From Micromonospora sp. WMMD882 (lineage in GTDB: Bacteria > Actinomycetota > Actinomycetes > Mycobacteriales > Micromonosporaceae), in assembly GCF_027497255.1 (NCBI RefSeq), contig NZ_CP114903.1:1178001-1242000 (forward strand): a stretch of 64,000 nt of DNA, given 5' to 3'. The notes under the pieces were generated by a model. The model did not search any database and was not told where the DNA came from. It worked only from the letters and a program-made list of their open reading frames with translations. Within the stretch, counting starts at the first letter, position 1. Every line of letters starts with the position of its first letter. Made by a program: the position numbers and the translations under genes. This document shows positions 51,677-60,768 of this stretch, piece after piece.

Positions 51677-52297
51677 TCACTCGAAGCGGGACGGGTCCCC
51701 GGCGCCGCGCCGGAGGATCTCGGCCTCGCCCTGGGAGAAGTCGATCACGGTGGTCGGCTCGGTGCCGCACTCACCGGAGTCGACGACCGCGTCGATGGCG
51801 TGGTCGAGCGTCTCCTTGATCTCCCAGCCCTGGGTCATCGGCTCGGTCTCGCCGGGCAGCAGCAGGGTGCTGGAGACCAGTGGCTCGCCGAGCTCGGTGA
51901 GGACGGCCTGGGCGACGGCGTGCCGGGGGATCCGGACGCCCACCGTACGGCGCTTCGGGTGCAGCAGCCGGCGCGGCACCTCCCTGGTGGCCGGCAGGAT
52001 GAAGGTGTAGCTGCCCGGGGTGGCCGCCTTGATCGAGCGGAACAGCGCGTTGTTGATCTGCACGAGCTGACCGAGCTGCGCGAAGTCCCGGCAGACCAGG
52101 GTGAAGTGGTGATCGTCGCCGAGGTGCCGGATCTGCCGGATCCGGTCGATGCCGTCCTTGTTGCCGAGTTGGCAGCCCAGCGCGAAGCACGAGTCGGTCG
52201 GGTAGGCGATCAGCCCTCCGTCGCGGACGATCCCGACCACCTGGCCGATGCTGCGCGGTTGCGGGTTGTCCGGGTGCACGTCGAAGTACTTCGCCAT
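51677..52297 (-). CDS. YciO/YrdC/Sua5-family protein (threonylcarbamoyl-AMP synthase-like)
   Basis: Protein of 206 residues of the fold that makes threonylcarbamoyl-AMP for the t6A modification of tRNA. The nucleotide/threonine-binding signature is GLIAYPTDSCFALGCQLG, followed by RIRQIRHLGDDH and the late SSTLLLPGE segment. It looks closer to the YciO-like branch than to essential TsaC, so the exact activity is uncertain. I start at MAKYFDVHP (52297); a start four codons upstream (52309) is possible. It is convergent with the polyketide operon and is probably a housekeeping gene marking the right boundary. Confidence 0.85.
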   Translation of the reverse strand: MAKYFDVHPDNPQPRSIGQVVGIVRDGGLIAYPTDSCFALGCQLGNKDGIDRIRQIRHLGDDHHFTLVCRDFAQLGQLVQINNALFRSIKAATPGSYTFILPATREVPRRLLHPKRRTVGVRIPRHAVAQAVLTELGEPLVSSTLLLPGETEPMTQGWEIKETLDHAIDAVVDSGECGTEPTTVIDFSQGEAEILRRGAGDPSRFE

Positions 52298-52417
52298 TCC
52301 TCGAAGCATAGGACGGTCCGGGGGACCGGCCGCCAGCAGCCTCGATCCGCCGAGGGCGGGCGCGTGGGGCGGGTATTCTCCACCGGGCTCCGGCGCTTCG
52401 CAATTTGAAGGGATTTG

Positions 52418-52446
52418 TTGACATCGTCCTTTTCACCGACCAGACT
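52418..52446 (+). promoter_or_regulatory. Putative promoter of the peptide ABC transporter operon
   Basis: TTGACA (52418-52423) is separated by 17 bp from CAGACT (52441-52446), a weak -10. The pair lies in an AT-richer stretch just upstream of the GTG at 52486. A start near 52453 would give a leader of about 33 nt. Confidence 0.45.
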
Positions 52447-52485
52447 CGCAAAAATAATTCGCTGTCGAGCAGTCTGGGGAGGACC

Positions 52486-54024
52486 GTGTCCAGGACCAGA
52501 TCGACCGTGGTCGCCGCCGCGCTCGCGCTCGCCCTCACGGCGGCCGGTTGCACCGCCGGGGAGAGCGTCGACGTGGACGGGGCCGGCTCCGGCGGGGACG
52601 CCGCCGGCGGAGTCCTCCAGGCCGCCATCGGCGGCGAGCCGGACCAGCTCGACCCGCACCGCACGTCGGCCTACCACAGCTTCCAGGTGTTGGAGAACGT
52701 CTACGACACCCTGGTCGAGCCGGACGAGAACCTGCAGATGCAGCCGTCCCTGGCCACGAAGTGGACCACCAGCGCCGACCAGCTCACCTGGACCTTCACC
52801 CTCCGCGACGACGTGCGCTTCTCCGACGACTCGCCGCTGACCTCGGAGGACGTGGTCTACTCGTACCAGCGGATCATCGACGGGAAGCTCAACGCGTCGT
52901 ACCGGTTCGCCACCGTCAAGTCGGTGACCGCGCCCGACCCGACCACCGTGGTCGTCACGCTGACCGCGCCCACCCCCAACCTGCTGGCCAACCTCGGCGG
53001 CTTCAAGGGCGTGGCGATCGTGGAGAAGAGCAACGTCGAATCCGGCGCGATCACCACCAGACCGGTCGGCAGCGGCCCCTTCCAGGTGGCCAACTACGCC
53101 TCCGGCGACCGGATCGAGCTGACCCGTAACAAGAACTGGTGGGGCGGCGAGCCGAAGCTCGACGGCGTCACCTTCACGTTCGTCAAGGACCCGACGGTGG
53201 CCCTGCAGAACCTGCGCGGCGGCCAGGCGCACTGGACGGACAACCTGCCGCCCCAGCAGGTGCCCGCGCTCGCCGACGGCGACGAGCTGACCGTCGAGAC
53301 GACCCCGTCCAGCGACTACTGGTACGTCGCGCTCAACCAGGCCCGCAAGCCGTACGACAACGTGGCGGTGCGGCGGGCGATCGGCTTCGCGCTGGACCGG
53401 GAGGCGATCACCAAGGGGGCGAAGTTCGGGCTGGCCACTGTCAACCAGACCGCCATCCCGAAGGCCAGCGCCTTCCACTACGACTACGCGCCGTACTCGC
53501 ACGACCCGGAGCAGGCCCGGCGGCTGCTCGGCGAGGCCGGCGTGAGCGGGCTGACCATGGACCTGATGGTCACCAGCGAGTACCCGGAGACCGTCTCCGC
53601 CGCGCAGGTGATCGCCGCCCAGCTCAAGGACGTCGGCGTCACCGTGAAGATCCGTACCCTCGACTTCGCCCAGTGGCTCGACGAGCAGGGCAAGGGCAAC
53701 TTCGACGCGTTCATGCTCGGCTGGCTCGGCAACATCGACCCGGACGAGTTCTACTACGCCCAGCACCACAGCGACGGGACCTTCAACTTCCACAAGTACC
53801 GCAACCCGGCCGTCGACCAGCTCCTGGACCAGGCCCGGACCCAGACCGACCAGGGCGCCCGCAAACGCCTCTACGATCAGGCGGCCAAGCAGATCGTGGA
53901 CGAGGCCAGCTACCTCTACCTGTACAACCCGGACGTGGCGCAGGGCTGGACGAAGGAGGTCTCCGGCTACCGGGTCCGCGCCGACCGGGCGATCCGGTTC
54001 CGCGACGTCGCCCTCGCCCGCTGA
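52486..54024 (+). CDS. ABC transporter substrate-binding lipoprotein, peptide/nickel family
   Basis: Extracellular solute-binding protein (family 5), 512 residues, expected to capture peptides or similar solutes outside the cell and hand them to the permeases. With GTG 52486 as start it has a clean lipoprotein signal, MSRTRSTVVAAALALALTAA followed by Gly and the lipid-modified Cys22. A longer in-frame start at 52405 would bury the signal and precede the likely promoter, so I reject it. GGGGAGGA lies just upstream. GGEPDQLDPHRTS near the N-terminus and the SYLYLYNPDV region near the C-terminus fit the family. It is the first gene of a complete five-gene importer. The substrate is not readable from sequence. 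Confidence 0.93.
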   Translation: MSRTRSTVVAAALALALTAAGCTAGESVDVDGAGSGGDAAGGVLQAAIGGEPDQLDPHRTSAYHSFQVLENVYDTLVEPDENLQMQPSLATKWTTSADQLTWTFTLRDDVRFSDDSPLTSEDVVYSYQRIIDGKLNASYRFATVKSVTAPDPTTVVVTLTAPTPNLLANLGGFKGVAIVEKSNVESGAITTRPVGSGPFQVANYASGDRIELTRNKNWWGGEPKLDGVTFTFVKDPTVALQNLRGGQAHWTDNLPPQQVPALADGDELTVETTPSSDYWYVALNQARKPYDNVAVRRAIGFALDREAITKGAKFGLATVNQTAIPKASAFHYDYAPYSHDPEQARRLLGEAGVSGLTMDLMVTSEYPETVSAAQVIAAQLKDVGVTVKIRTLDFAQWLDEQGKGNFDAFMLGWLGNIDPDEFYYAQHHSDGTFNFHKYRNPAVDQLLDQARTQTDQGARKRLYDQAAKQIVDEASYLYLYNPDVAQGWTKEVSGYRVRADRAIRFRDVALAR

Positions 54025-54036
54025 CCGGGAACAGGG

Positions 54037-54981
54037 ATGTTCCGTTTCGTCGTCCGACGGCTGCTCCAGTCGGTGATCGTGCTGCTCGGGGTGACCCTGG
54101 TGGTGTTCCTGCTGCTGCAACTCGTCCCCGGCGACCCGGTCCGGGTGGCGCTCGGCACCCGCTTCGACCCGCAGACGTACGAGGCGCTGCGGTCCCGCGC
54201 CGGGCTGGACCAGCCGTTGGCGACCCAGTACCTCAACTACGTCGGGCGGGCGCTCACCGGTGATCTCGGGGTGAGCTTCCGCAGTGGACAGCCGGTCACC
54301 ACGATCGTCCTGGACCGGCTGCCGGCGACCCTGTCGCTGGCCGGCACGGCGATCGTCTTCGCGGTGCTGCTGGCCGTGCCGCTCGGGGTGCTGGCCGGGG
54401 TGCGCAGCGGCACCGCCGTCGACCACGCCGTCCGGGTGTTCAGCCAGTTCGGGGTCTCGGTGCCGGACTTCTGGATGGGGATCATGGGGATCCTCCTCTT
54501 CGCCGGGGTGCTCGGCTGGCTGCCGCCGTCGGGGTACGTGGCGCTGACCGAGGACCCGGCGCGGTGGGCGTCGCACGTGCTGCTCCCGGCCGTCACGGTG
54601 GGTCTGGTCACCGCCTCGATCCTCACCCGGTTCATCCGCTCCTCGGTGCTGGAGGCGCTCGCCGAGGACTACGTGCGCACCGCCGAGGCGAAGGGGCTGC
54701 GTCCCCGGGTGGTGGTGCTACGGCACGTGCTGCGCAATGCGCTCATCCCGGTGGTCACGGTGGTGGCGGTGCAACTGGCGAGCCTGCTCGGTGGGGTGAT
54801 CGTGATCGAGGTGCTGTTCGCCTGGCCCGGGATCGGCCGGCTCACCTACGACGCCGTCCAGGCCCGTGACTATCCGGTGCTGCAGGGCGCGATCCTGCTG
54901 GTGGCGGCGCTGTTCCTGCTGGTCAACCTGCTGGTCGACATCCTGTACGCCCGGCTCGACCCGCGGATCACGGCCCGATGA
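54037..54981 (+). CDS. ABC transporter permease, DppB/OppB type
   Basis: Inner-membrane permease of 314 residues and the first of two in the importer. It has about six membrane segments, starting MFRFVVRRLLQSVIVLLGV, the N-terminal cytoplasmic/TM1 signature of DppB-type proteins with LVPGDPV soon after. The EAA loop is visible (EDYVRTAEAKGLRPRVVVLR), the contact site for the ATPases. It follows the binding protein by 12 bp and its TGA overlaps the next ATG (ATGA). Confidence 0.94.
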   Translation: MFRFVVRRLLQSVIVLLGVTLVVFLLLQLVPGDPVRVALGTRFDPQTYEALRSRAGLDQPLATQYLNYVGRALTGDLGVSFRSGQPVTTIVLDRLPATLSLAGTAIVFAVLLAVPLGVLAGVRSGTAVDHAVRVFSQFGVSVPDFWMGIMGILLFAGVLGWLPPSGYVALTEDPARWASHVLLPAVTVGLVTASILTRFIRSSVLEALAEDYVRTAEAKGLRPRVVVLRHVLRNALIPVVTVVAVQLASLLGGVIVIEVLFAWPGIGRLTYDAVQARDYPVLQGAILLVAALFLLVNLLVDILYARLDPRITAR

Positions 54982-55856
54982 GCACGGCGGGCGGCGGATT
55001 CCGCCGGGCGCTGTCCGCGCTGCGGCACGACCCGCCGGCGGTGGTCGGCGCCCTGGTGCTGCTGGTGCTGGCCGTGGTGGGCGCCGCCGGGCCGTGGCTC
55101 GCCCCGGACGGCGTCAACGACGTGGACCCGGACCGGATGCTCCAGGCCCCGAGCTGGTCACACCCGTTCGGCACCGACGAGCTGGGCCGGGACGTGCTCA
55201 GCCGGGTGTTGGTGGCCGCCCGGGTGTCGCTGCAGGTGGGCTTGGTCAGCGTGGGCATCGCGCTGGCCGTCGGGGTCACCCTGGGGCTGCTCGCCGGCTG
55301 GTACCGGGGCTGGCTGGACAACATCCTGATGCGGGCCATGGACGTGCTGTTCGCGTTCCCCGTGCTGTTGCTCGCGGTGGCCATCGTGGCCGTCCTCGGG
55401 CCCGGCCTGCGCACCGCCATGATCGCGGTGGGGGTGGTCTACACGCCGATCTTCGCGCGGGTCACCCGGGCCAGCGTGCTGTCCGTACGGGAGCAGGTCT
55501 TCGTCCGGGCGGCCGTCTCGATCGGCACGTCGGACCTGCGCATCCTGCGTCGACACGTGCTGCCCAACGTCGCCGCGCCGTTGATCGTGCAGACGTCCCT
55601 GTCGCTGGCGTTCGCCATCCTCTCCGAGGCGGCGCTGTCCTTCCTCGGGCTCGGCATCCAGCCGCCCGACCCGGCCTGGGGGCGGATGCTCTACGACGGG
55701 CGCGGGTTCGTCACCGAGGCGTGGTGGCTCGGGTTCTTCCCCGGCGCGGCGATCTTCCTCACCGTGCTCGCGTTCAACCTGGTCGGGGACGCGCTGCGGG
55801 ACGTCCTCGACCCTCGTCAGCTCACCGTCAGCGAGGCGAGGAGGAACCCGGCGTGA
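54978..55856 (+). CDS. ABC transporter permease, DppC/OppC type
   Basis: Second permease of the importer, 292 residues. The N-terminal part (LRHDPPAVVGALVLLVLAVV) and HPFGTDELGRDVLSR are typical of DppC-type permeases. The EAA loop lies around REQVFVRAAVSIGTSDLRIL. It overlaps both neighbours by 4 bp (ATGA and GTGA). Confidence 0.94.
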   Translation: MSTAGGGFRRALSALRHDPPAVVGALVLLVLAVVGAAGPWLAPDGVNDVDPDRMLQAPSWSHPFGTDELGRDVLSRVLVAARVSLQVGLVSVGIALAVGVTLGLLAGWYRGWLDNILMRAMDVLFAFPVLLLAVAIVAVLGPGLRTAMIAVGVVYTPIFARVTRASVLSVREQVFVRAAVSIGTSDLRILRRHVLPNVAAPLIVQTSLSLAFAILSEAALSFLGLGIQPPDPAWGRMLYDGRGFVTEAWWLGFFPGAAIFLTVLAFNLVGDALRDVLDPRQLTVSEARRNPA

Positions 55857-56935
55857 GCGAGACGCCTGTGCTGTCCGTCGAGGATCTCGCCGTGACCATC
55901 GGCACCCGGCGGGGCGTGGCCCGCCCGGTCGCCGGCGTCGACTGGTCGGTGCGGCCGGGCCAGACTCTAGCGCTGGTCGGCGAGTCGGGCAGCGGCAAGA
56001 GCATGAGCGTGCTCGCCGCCACCGGGCTGGCCCCACGCCCGGCCCGGGTCACCGGCCGGGTCCGGCTGCTCGGCGAGGACTTCACCACGCTCTCCGCGGA
56101 CCGGCGTCGGCGGCTGCGCGGGCGGCACGTCGGGTTCGTCTTCCAGGACCCGATGACCTCCCTGAACCCGGTGCTGACCGTGGGCCGGCAGGTCGCCGAG
56201 GCGTGCGAGGAGCACCTCGGGATGACCCGCCGGGCGGCGCACGCCCGGGCCGTCGAGCTGCTCGACACGGTCGGCATCCCCTCGCCGGGGCAGCGGGTCG
56301 CCGCGTACCCGCACGAGTTCTCCGGCGGCATGCGGCAGCGGGTGGTGATCGCCATGGCGCTGGCCTGCGAGCCGGACCTGCTGATCGCCGACGAGCCGAC
56401 CACCGCGCTCGACGTGACCACCCAGGCGCAGATCCTCGATCTGGTGGCCGGTCTGCGGGAGCGGCTCGGCACCGCAGTCGTCTGGATCACCCACGACCTC
56501 GGGGTGGTCGCCGGCATCGCGGACACCGTGGCGGTGATGTACGGCGGGCGGATCGTCGAGCACGGCCCGGTCGACGGGGTGTTCGTCGAGCCGGCGCACC
56601 CGTACACGACGGCGTTGCTGGCCGCCCGACCCGACCCGACCGCCGGGCGGGGTGACCTGGTGGCGATCCCGGGCGCTCCACCGAGCCCGTTCGACCTGCC
56701 GCCGGGTTGCGCGTTCTGGTCGCGTTGCCCGGTCCGGGGCGACGCCCGCTGCGAGCGGGAGCTGCCCCCACTCACCCCGGTCTCCGCCGACCACCTGGTC
56801 CGCGCCTTCTACCCGGGTACGTCCGGCCGCCCACCGGGCACGTCGGACGGATCATCAGGTACGGCGGACGACGCGTCGGGTACGGCCGGCGCGTCGGACG
56901 GCGTTGTCGGCACGTCGGATCGGGAGGGGCCGTGA
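55853..56935 (+). CDS. ABC transporter ATP-binding protein, DppD/OppD type
   Basis: ATPase of 360 residues that energises the importer. Walker A is GESGSGKS, the signature motif is FSGGMRQRV, Walker B is [12 protein letters not shown], and the H-loop is WITHD. A C-terminal oligopeptide-transporter extension with Cys residues ([16 protein letters not shown]) is present. The last 40 or so residues are a low-complexity Gly/Thr/Ser/Asp tail (repeated GTSD/GTA), unusual for the family. The GTG at 55853 overlaps the previous stop (GTGA). Confidence 0.94.
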   Translation: MSETPVLSVEDLAVTIGTRRGVARPVAGVDWSVRPGQTLALVGESGSGKSMSVLAATGLAPRPARVTGRVRLLGEDFTTLSADRRRRLRGRHVGFVFQDPMTSLNPVLTVGRQVAEACEEHLGMTRRAAHARAVELLDTVGIPSPGQRVAAYPHEFSGGMRQRVVIAMALACEPDLLIADEPTTALDVTTQAQILDLVAGLRERLGTAVVWITHDLGVVAGIADTVAVMYGGRIVEHGPVDGVFVEPAHPYTTALLAARPDPTAGRGDLVAIPGAPPSPFDLPPGCAFWSRCPVRGDARCERELPPLTPVSADHLVRAFYPGTSGRPPGTSDGSSGTADDASGTAGASDGVVGTSDREGP

Positions 56936-57918
56936 CGGAGGACGTCGTCGCCGAGCTCGACGACCTGAAGGTGCACTTCCCGTCGCCGGCCGGTCCGGTC
57001 CGGGCCGTGGACGGGGTGTCGCTGCGCGTCCGCCGGGGCGAGACGCTGGGGCTGGTCGGCGAGTCCGGCAGCGGCAAGACCACCGTCGGCCTGGCGTTGC
57101 TGCGGTTGGTCAGACCCACCTCCGGGCAGGTCCGGGTGGTCGGCCAGGACGTCACCAAGAGCTCCCGGCGGGCGCTGCGCGGGCTGCGGCACCAGGTGGC
57201 GATGGTGTTCCAGGACCCGCAGGCCTCCCTCGACCCGCGGTTGACCGTCGGGGCCAGCGTCGCCGAACCCCTGGTGGTGCACCGGCTCGCGGCCCGTGGC
57301 GGGCAGCGGCGGACCCGGGTCGCGGAGCTGCTGGACCTGGTCGGGCTGAACCCGGACCTGGCCGACCGGCACCCGCACGAGCTGTCCGGCGGGCAGCGGC
57401 AGCGGGTCGGCATCGCGCGGGCCCTGGCCGGGGAGCCCGACCTGATCGTGTTGGACGAGCCGATCGCCTCCCTCGACCTGAGCGTGCAGGCGCAGATCAT
57501 GAACCTGCTGCGCCGCCTCCAGCGGGAGCTCGGGTTGACCTACCTGTTCATCTCGCACGACCTCGCGGCCGTGGAGCATCTCAGCGACCGGGTCGCCGTG
57601 ATGTACCTGGGTCGGATCGTGGAGACCGGCCCGCCCGCGCGGATCTACCAGGCGCCGGCCCACCCGTACACGGCGGCGCTGCTGTCGGCGGTGCCGGTGG
57701 CCGATCCCCGGGCGGAACGGCGGCGGCGGCGGATCATCCTGCGCGGCGAGGTGCCCAGCCCGGTCGCGCCGCCGAGCGGGTGCCGCTTCCGGACCCGCTG
57801 CCCGAGCGCCCGCCCGGCCTGCGCCGAGACCGACCCGCCGACGGCGCAGGTGACGCCCGGTCAGGAGGCTGCGTGCCTGTTCGCCGGGGACGCCGTCCGG
57901 GAGTTGCGCGCCGGCTGA
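56932..57918 (+). CDS. ABC transporter ATP-binding protein, DppF/OppF type
   Basis: Second ATPase of the importer, 328 residues. Walker A is GESGSGKTT, the signature is [15 protein letters not shown], and Walker B is [12 protein letters not shown]. Its C-terminal extension also carries the family Cys pattern ([15 protein letters not shown]). The GTG at 56932 overlaps the preceding stop and has GGGAGGGG directly upstream. It completes the five-gene importer; a GC-rich hairpin follows. Confidence 0.94.
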   Translation: MTEDVVAELDDLKVHFPSPAGPVRAVDGVSLRVRRGETLGLVGESGSGKTTVGLALLRLVRPTSGQVRVVGQDVTKSSRRALRGLRHQVAMVFQDPQASLDPRLTVGASVAEPLVVHRLAARGGQRRTRVAELLDLVGLNPDLADRHPHELSGGQRQRVGIARALAGEPDLIVLDEPIASLDLSVQAQIMNLLRRLQRELGLTYLFISHDLAAVEHLSDRVAVMYLGRIVETGPPARIYQAPAHPYTAALLSAVPVADPRAERRRRRIILRGEVPSPVAPPSGCRFRTRCPSARPACAETDPPTAQVTPGQEAACLFAGDAVRELRAG

Positions 57919-57919
57919 C

Positions 57920-57938
57920 CCGGCCGGTCGTCGGCCGG
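57920..57938 (+). terminator. Possible terminator of the ABC operon
   Basis: Hairpin CCGGCCG-GTCGT-CGGCCGG lies directly after the stop of the last ABC gene and is followed by an A-rich, not T-rich, stretch. Confidence 0.4.
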
Positions 57939-58033
57939 AAAAGAAATCGGCGTCGGCGGTGAAGAAAATCGCCCCCTGCGGGCTCTACCTGTCGTACGGC
58001 GGAGCCGGTGACACAGGGAGAGCGAGGGAGTCG

Positions 58034-58249
58034 ATGGGCGCGGCGACGGTGCTGGTGGAGTTGGCCACCGGCGTGGTGGGTCTGCTCGTGGTCGTGACAC
58101 GGTTGACGATGGAGGCGGCGGACTGGTGGTCCGGCCGTCGTCGGGTGGGTGTCGAGGATCCGACAACCGGATCGGGTCGCCTCGGACATGCTGGACGGGG
58201 ACGCTCCGCTGTGGAGCACGCCGGCGCGTGGGAGGACGACGGTGCCTGA
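58034..58249 (+). CDS. Possible small single-span membrane protein
   Basis: Reading frame of 71 residues. ATG 58034 is preceded by GAGGGAG. A hydrophobic stretch (about residues 3-25, ATVLVELATGVVGLLVVVT) could span the membrane once, and a polar tail follows. The end overlaps the sigma-factor start at 58242 by 8 bp. Position and RBS make it a plausible partner or membrane anchor of the sigma factor, but there is no recognisable domain and it could be spurious. A longer form from GTG 57959 is possible. Confidence 0.35.
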   Translation: MGAATVLVELATGVVGLLVVVTRLTMEAADWWSGRRRVGVEDPTTGSGRLGHAGRGRSAVEHAGAWEDDGA

Positions 58250-58910
58250 CTATGCCGACTTCGACGACTTCGTGGTCCGTACCCGGTCGACGACGCTGGC
58301 CCGGGCGGTGCTGTACTGCGGTCGCCGGGCCGACGCCGAGGACGCGGTGCAGGAGGCCTACCTGGCGGCGTATCTGCGCTGGCCGGAGCTGCGTGAGCCG
58401 CGCGCCTGGGTGGAGACGACGGTGAGACGACGGTTCGCCCGGGACGCGGGACGCTGGCGCCTGCGGTGGCAGCGCTCCGAACTGGAGGTGCCGGCCCCGG
58501 CCGGATCCACGCCGGAGGAGGAGGCCGCCGCGGTCGGCGTGCTGCGGACCGTCGCGTTGCTGCCGCCCCGGCAGCGCCAGGTGCTCGTCATGGTGTGCCT
58601 GGAAGGGCTGAGCTACCGGCAGGTGGCCGAGGAGGTGGGGATCAGCGTGGGTGCGGTCGGCGCGAACCTGGCCAAGGCCCGGGAGAAGCTGACCGTCCTG
58701 CTCGGGCTCACCCCGACGACACGGGACGCCGGCGATCCGCTGGTCGCGGCCGTGCTGGCCCGGACCGGCCCGGGAAGCGGATTCGACGACGACCCGTTGA
58801 CGGTGGCGCTACGGCGGGCCGAGCAGTGGCTGGCCCGTGGCTTCGACGCGGACCAGGGGTCGTTGCGCCGGCTGCGCGCCGCCCTGTTCCGCGAGGAGGG
58901 CGACCGGTGA
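58242..58910 (+). CDS. ECF sigma factor, SigE-like subfamily
   Basis: RNA polymerase sigma-70 family, extracytoplasmic-function type, 222 residues. Region 2 covers about residues 5-65 (EDAVQEAYLAAYLRW). Region 4 (LPPRQRQVLVMVCLEGLSYRQ, quoted in part, then VAEEVGISVGAVGANLAKAR) forms the helix-turn-helix for the -35 element. The GTG at 58242 has GGAGG 6 nt upstream, so I reject the longer frame from 58149. A C-terminal extension of about 60 residues follows region 4. Its stop overlaps the M48 peptidase start (GTGA), so the two are co-translated and the peptidase may belong to the same stress response. Confidence 0.88.
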   Translation: MPDYADFDDFVVRTRSTTLARAVLYCGRRADAEDAVQEAYLAAYLRWPELREPRAWVETTVRRRFARDAGRWRLRWQRSELEVPAPAGSTPEEEAAAVGVLRTVALLPPRQRQVLVMVCLEGLSYRQVAEEVGISVGAVGANLAKAREKLTVLLGLTPTTRDAGDPLVAAVLARTGPGSGFDDDPLTVALRRAEQWLARGFDADQGSLRRLRAALFREEGDR

Positions 58911-60757
58911 TCGCCGGGCTGCGCGCGCTGCTCGCGTTGGCGTTGCTGGCCGGCGTCTACCTGCTCACCGCGGCGGTGGTCCTGCTCTGGGCCGGCTTCG
59001 CGGTGGCGGCGGTCTGGGCGACGGGCGACCGGCATGGCGGCCCGCAGTTCAACACGACGCCCCTGCTGGTGGTGGCGGCGACCGCTGTCCCGGTGGCGCT
59101 GGCCGTGCGGGAGCTGGCCCGGGCCAGCCGCCCGGCCGGCGCCCGCCCGGACTCCCGGCTGCTGCCGAGGAACCAGGCCCCTGAGTTGTGGCGGCTGGTC
59201 GAGGAGCTGGCCAGGCAGGTAGGCACCGCGCCGCCGACGGAGATCCGGCTCGTCGACGAGGCCAACGCGTCGGTCACCGACGACTTCTGGCTGTTCGCGG
59301 TCACCCCGGCCCGGCGACGGCTCTACCTCGGCGTGCCGCTGCTGGTCGGGTTGGCCCCGGACGAGCTACGGGCGGTGCTCGCCCACGAACTCGGCCACTA
59401 CGCGGGACGCCACGCGTGGTTCACCGAGCCGGCCCATCGCAGCCATGCCGCGCTGGTCATGGCCCGTGAACGGATCCGCGGGGCGATGGTCGCCAACCGT
59501 CTGATCCAGCTGTACGCGGGGCTGCTCCTGCTGACCTTCGCCGTCAGCGCCGCCCTCGCGTACCGCCTTGTGCGGCCGGTGCGGCAGCGCCAGGAGCTGG
59601 AGGCCGACCGGATCGCCGCCCGGGTGGCCGGCGCGGCGGCGCTGGCCGACGGGCTGCGGTCCGTGCCGGCGATCGGGGCGACCTGGGCCCGGTTCCAGCA
59701 GGAGATCGTCGAACCGGTGCGCCGAGGCACCGGCCGGGTGCCCGACGACCCGTACCGGGCCTTCGCGGCTCTGCTCGACGATCCGGCGTACCGGCCGGAG
59801 CTCTCGGCGTTGCGGATCGCGGCCGAGAGCCTGCCGGCCGACGGGTTCCACCCCGGCGTGCGGCGGCGGCTCGACCTGCTGGCCACCTTGACGTCCGGGG
59901 CTCCGCCGCCGCCCGCGCCGGACCTGGCCACGTCGTGGCGCGGGGGCACGACGCGGCGGGTCGTGTCGCGGCCGGGCCGCCGGCAGCCCTGGCCGCAGTG
60001 GCTGGCCACGGCCGCCGCGTACCGCGCCGACCGGGAGGTGGCCGAGCTGGCCCGGGCGCTCCGGCCGGAGGGCGGCCCGCTGACCGTCGAGGACGTGCTG
60101 ACCCGGCTCGAGGCGGGGCGGGTGGACCTGCTCGCCGCCCGGCTCGACCCGGACCCGTACGCCGGTCACGCCCGGCTGGTGGAGACGGTCACCGCGACAC
60201 TCGGCGCCGCCCTGGTCCGGCAGGGGCACGGCCACTGGACGACCGGATGGTTCGGCCCCAGCCGCCTCACCGGCGCGCCCGTCGACCACGACGACCTCGC
60301 CGTCTGGGCGGCCGGAGCCGTCGACGACCCGGCCGAGGCGTCCCGGCTGCGGACCCGGTTGGTCGTCCACGACGTCGACCCGGCGGGCCTGGTGACCGAC
60401 CCGCCACCGGTGGCAGCCGCGCCGCGGACGTTGACCATCCCGGCCGAGGTGGACGAGGCGACCGGCCAGACCCACCGGAACATCGCCTGGGCCTCGCTGA
60501 CCGTGCTGATCGGGCTGGTCACGATGGCCTTCCTCTACTGGCTCAACGACGAGCCGGCGTCGCCGCCGTACCGGCTGCCACCGGCGGCCACACCGGGGTG
60601 GACCGAGCCACCCGGGCAGTTCGGCCGGTATCCGGTGACGCCGGCCGTGCCCGTTCCTCCGGCGTGGCCGCCGCTGGCCTCCCGGCCGCCCCTACCGACG
60701 TTTCCGCTGCTGCCGACCGGACCGCCCGAGGGGGTGCGGGTGCTGCCGATCCGGTAG
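58907..60757 (+). CDS. M48-family membrane zinc metallopeptidase
   Basis: Protein of 616 residues related to HtpX/Ste24-type peptidases, which cleave membrane or lipidated proteins. The zinc-binding HExxH is in LAHELGHYAG. Hydrophobic segments lie at the N-terminus (about 5-40), in the middle (LIQLYAGLLLLTFAVSAALA) and near the C-terminus (WASLTVLIGLVTMAFLYW). The C-terminal tail is Pro-rich. It is longer than HtpX because of a soluble region of about 250 residues between the second and third membrane parts. The GTG start overlaps the sigma-factor stop. Confidence 0.87.
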   Translation: MIAGLRALLALALLAGVYLLTAAVVLLWAGFAVAAVWATGDRHGGPQFNTTPLLVVAATAVPVALAVRELARASRPAGARPDSRLLPRNQAPELWRLVEELARQVGTAPPTEIRLVDEANASVTDDFWLFAVTPARRRLYLGVPLLVGLAPDELRAVLAHELGHYAGRHAWFTEPAHRSHAALVMARERIRGAMVANRLIQLYAGLLLLTFAVSAALAYRLVRPVRQRQELEADRIAARVAGAAALADGLRSVPAIGATWARFQQEIVEPVRRGTGRVPDDPYRAFAALLDDPAYRPELSALRIAAESLPADGFHPGVRRRLDLLATLTSGAPPPPAPDLATSWRGGTTRRVVSRPGRRQPWPQWLATAAAYRADREVAELARALRPEGGPLTVEDVLTRLEAGRVDLLAARLDPDPYAGHARLVETVTATLGAALVRQGHGHWTTGWFGPSRLTGAPVDHDDLAVWAAGAVDDPAEASRLRTRLVVHDVDPAGLVTDPPPVAAAPRTLTIPAEVDEATGQTHRNIAWASLTVLIGLVTMAFLYWLNDEPASPPYRLPPAATPGWTEPPGQFGRYPVTPAVPVPPAWPPLASRPPLPTFPLLPTGPPEGVRVLPIR

Positions 60758-60768
60758 CCGTGCCCGGG

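Noticed and set aside
52405..52485. Longer start for the ABC binding protein
   Set aside because: It would hide the lipoprotein signal and begin upstream of the likely TTGACA promoter.
52486..57918. Peptide ABC system as the exporter of the polyketide
   Set aside because: It has a substrate-binding lipoprotein and DppBCDF-type parts, which is an importer, and it is separated from the cluster by a terminator and a minus-strand gene.
58149..58241. Longer N-terminus for the sigma factor
   Set aside because: The added residues are not sigma-like, whereas GTG 58242 has a well-spaced GGAGG and gives a normal region 2 start.
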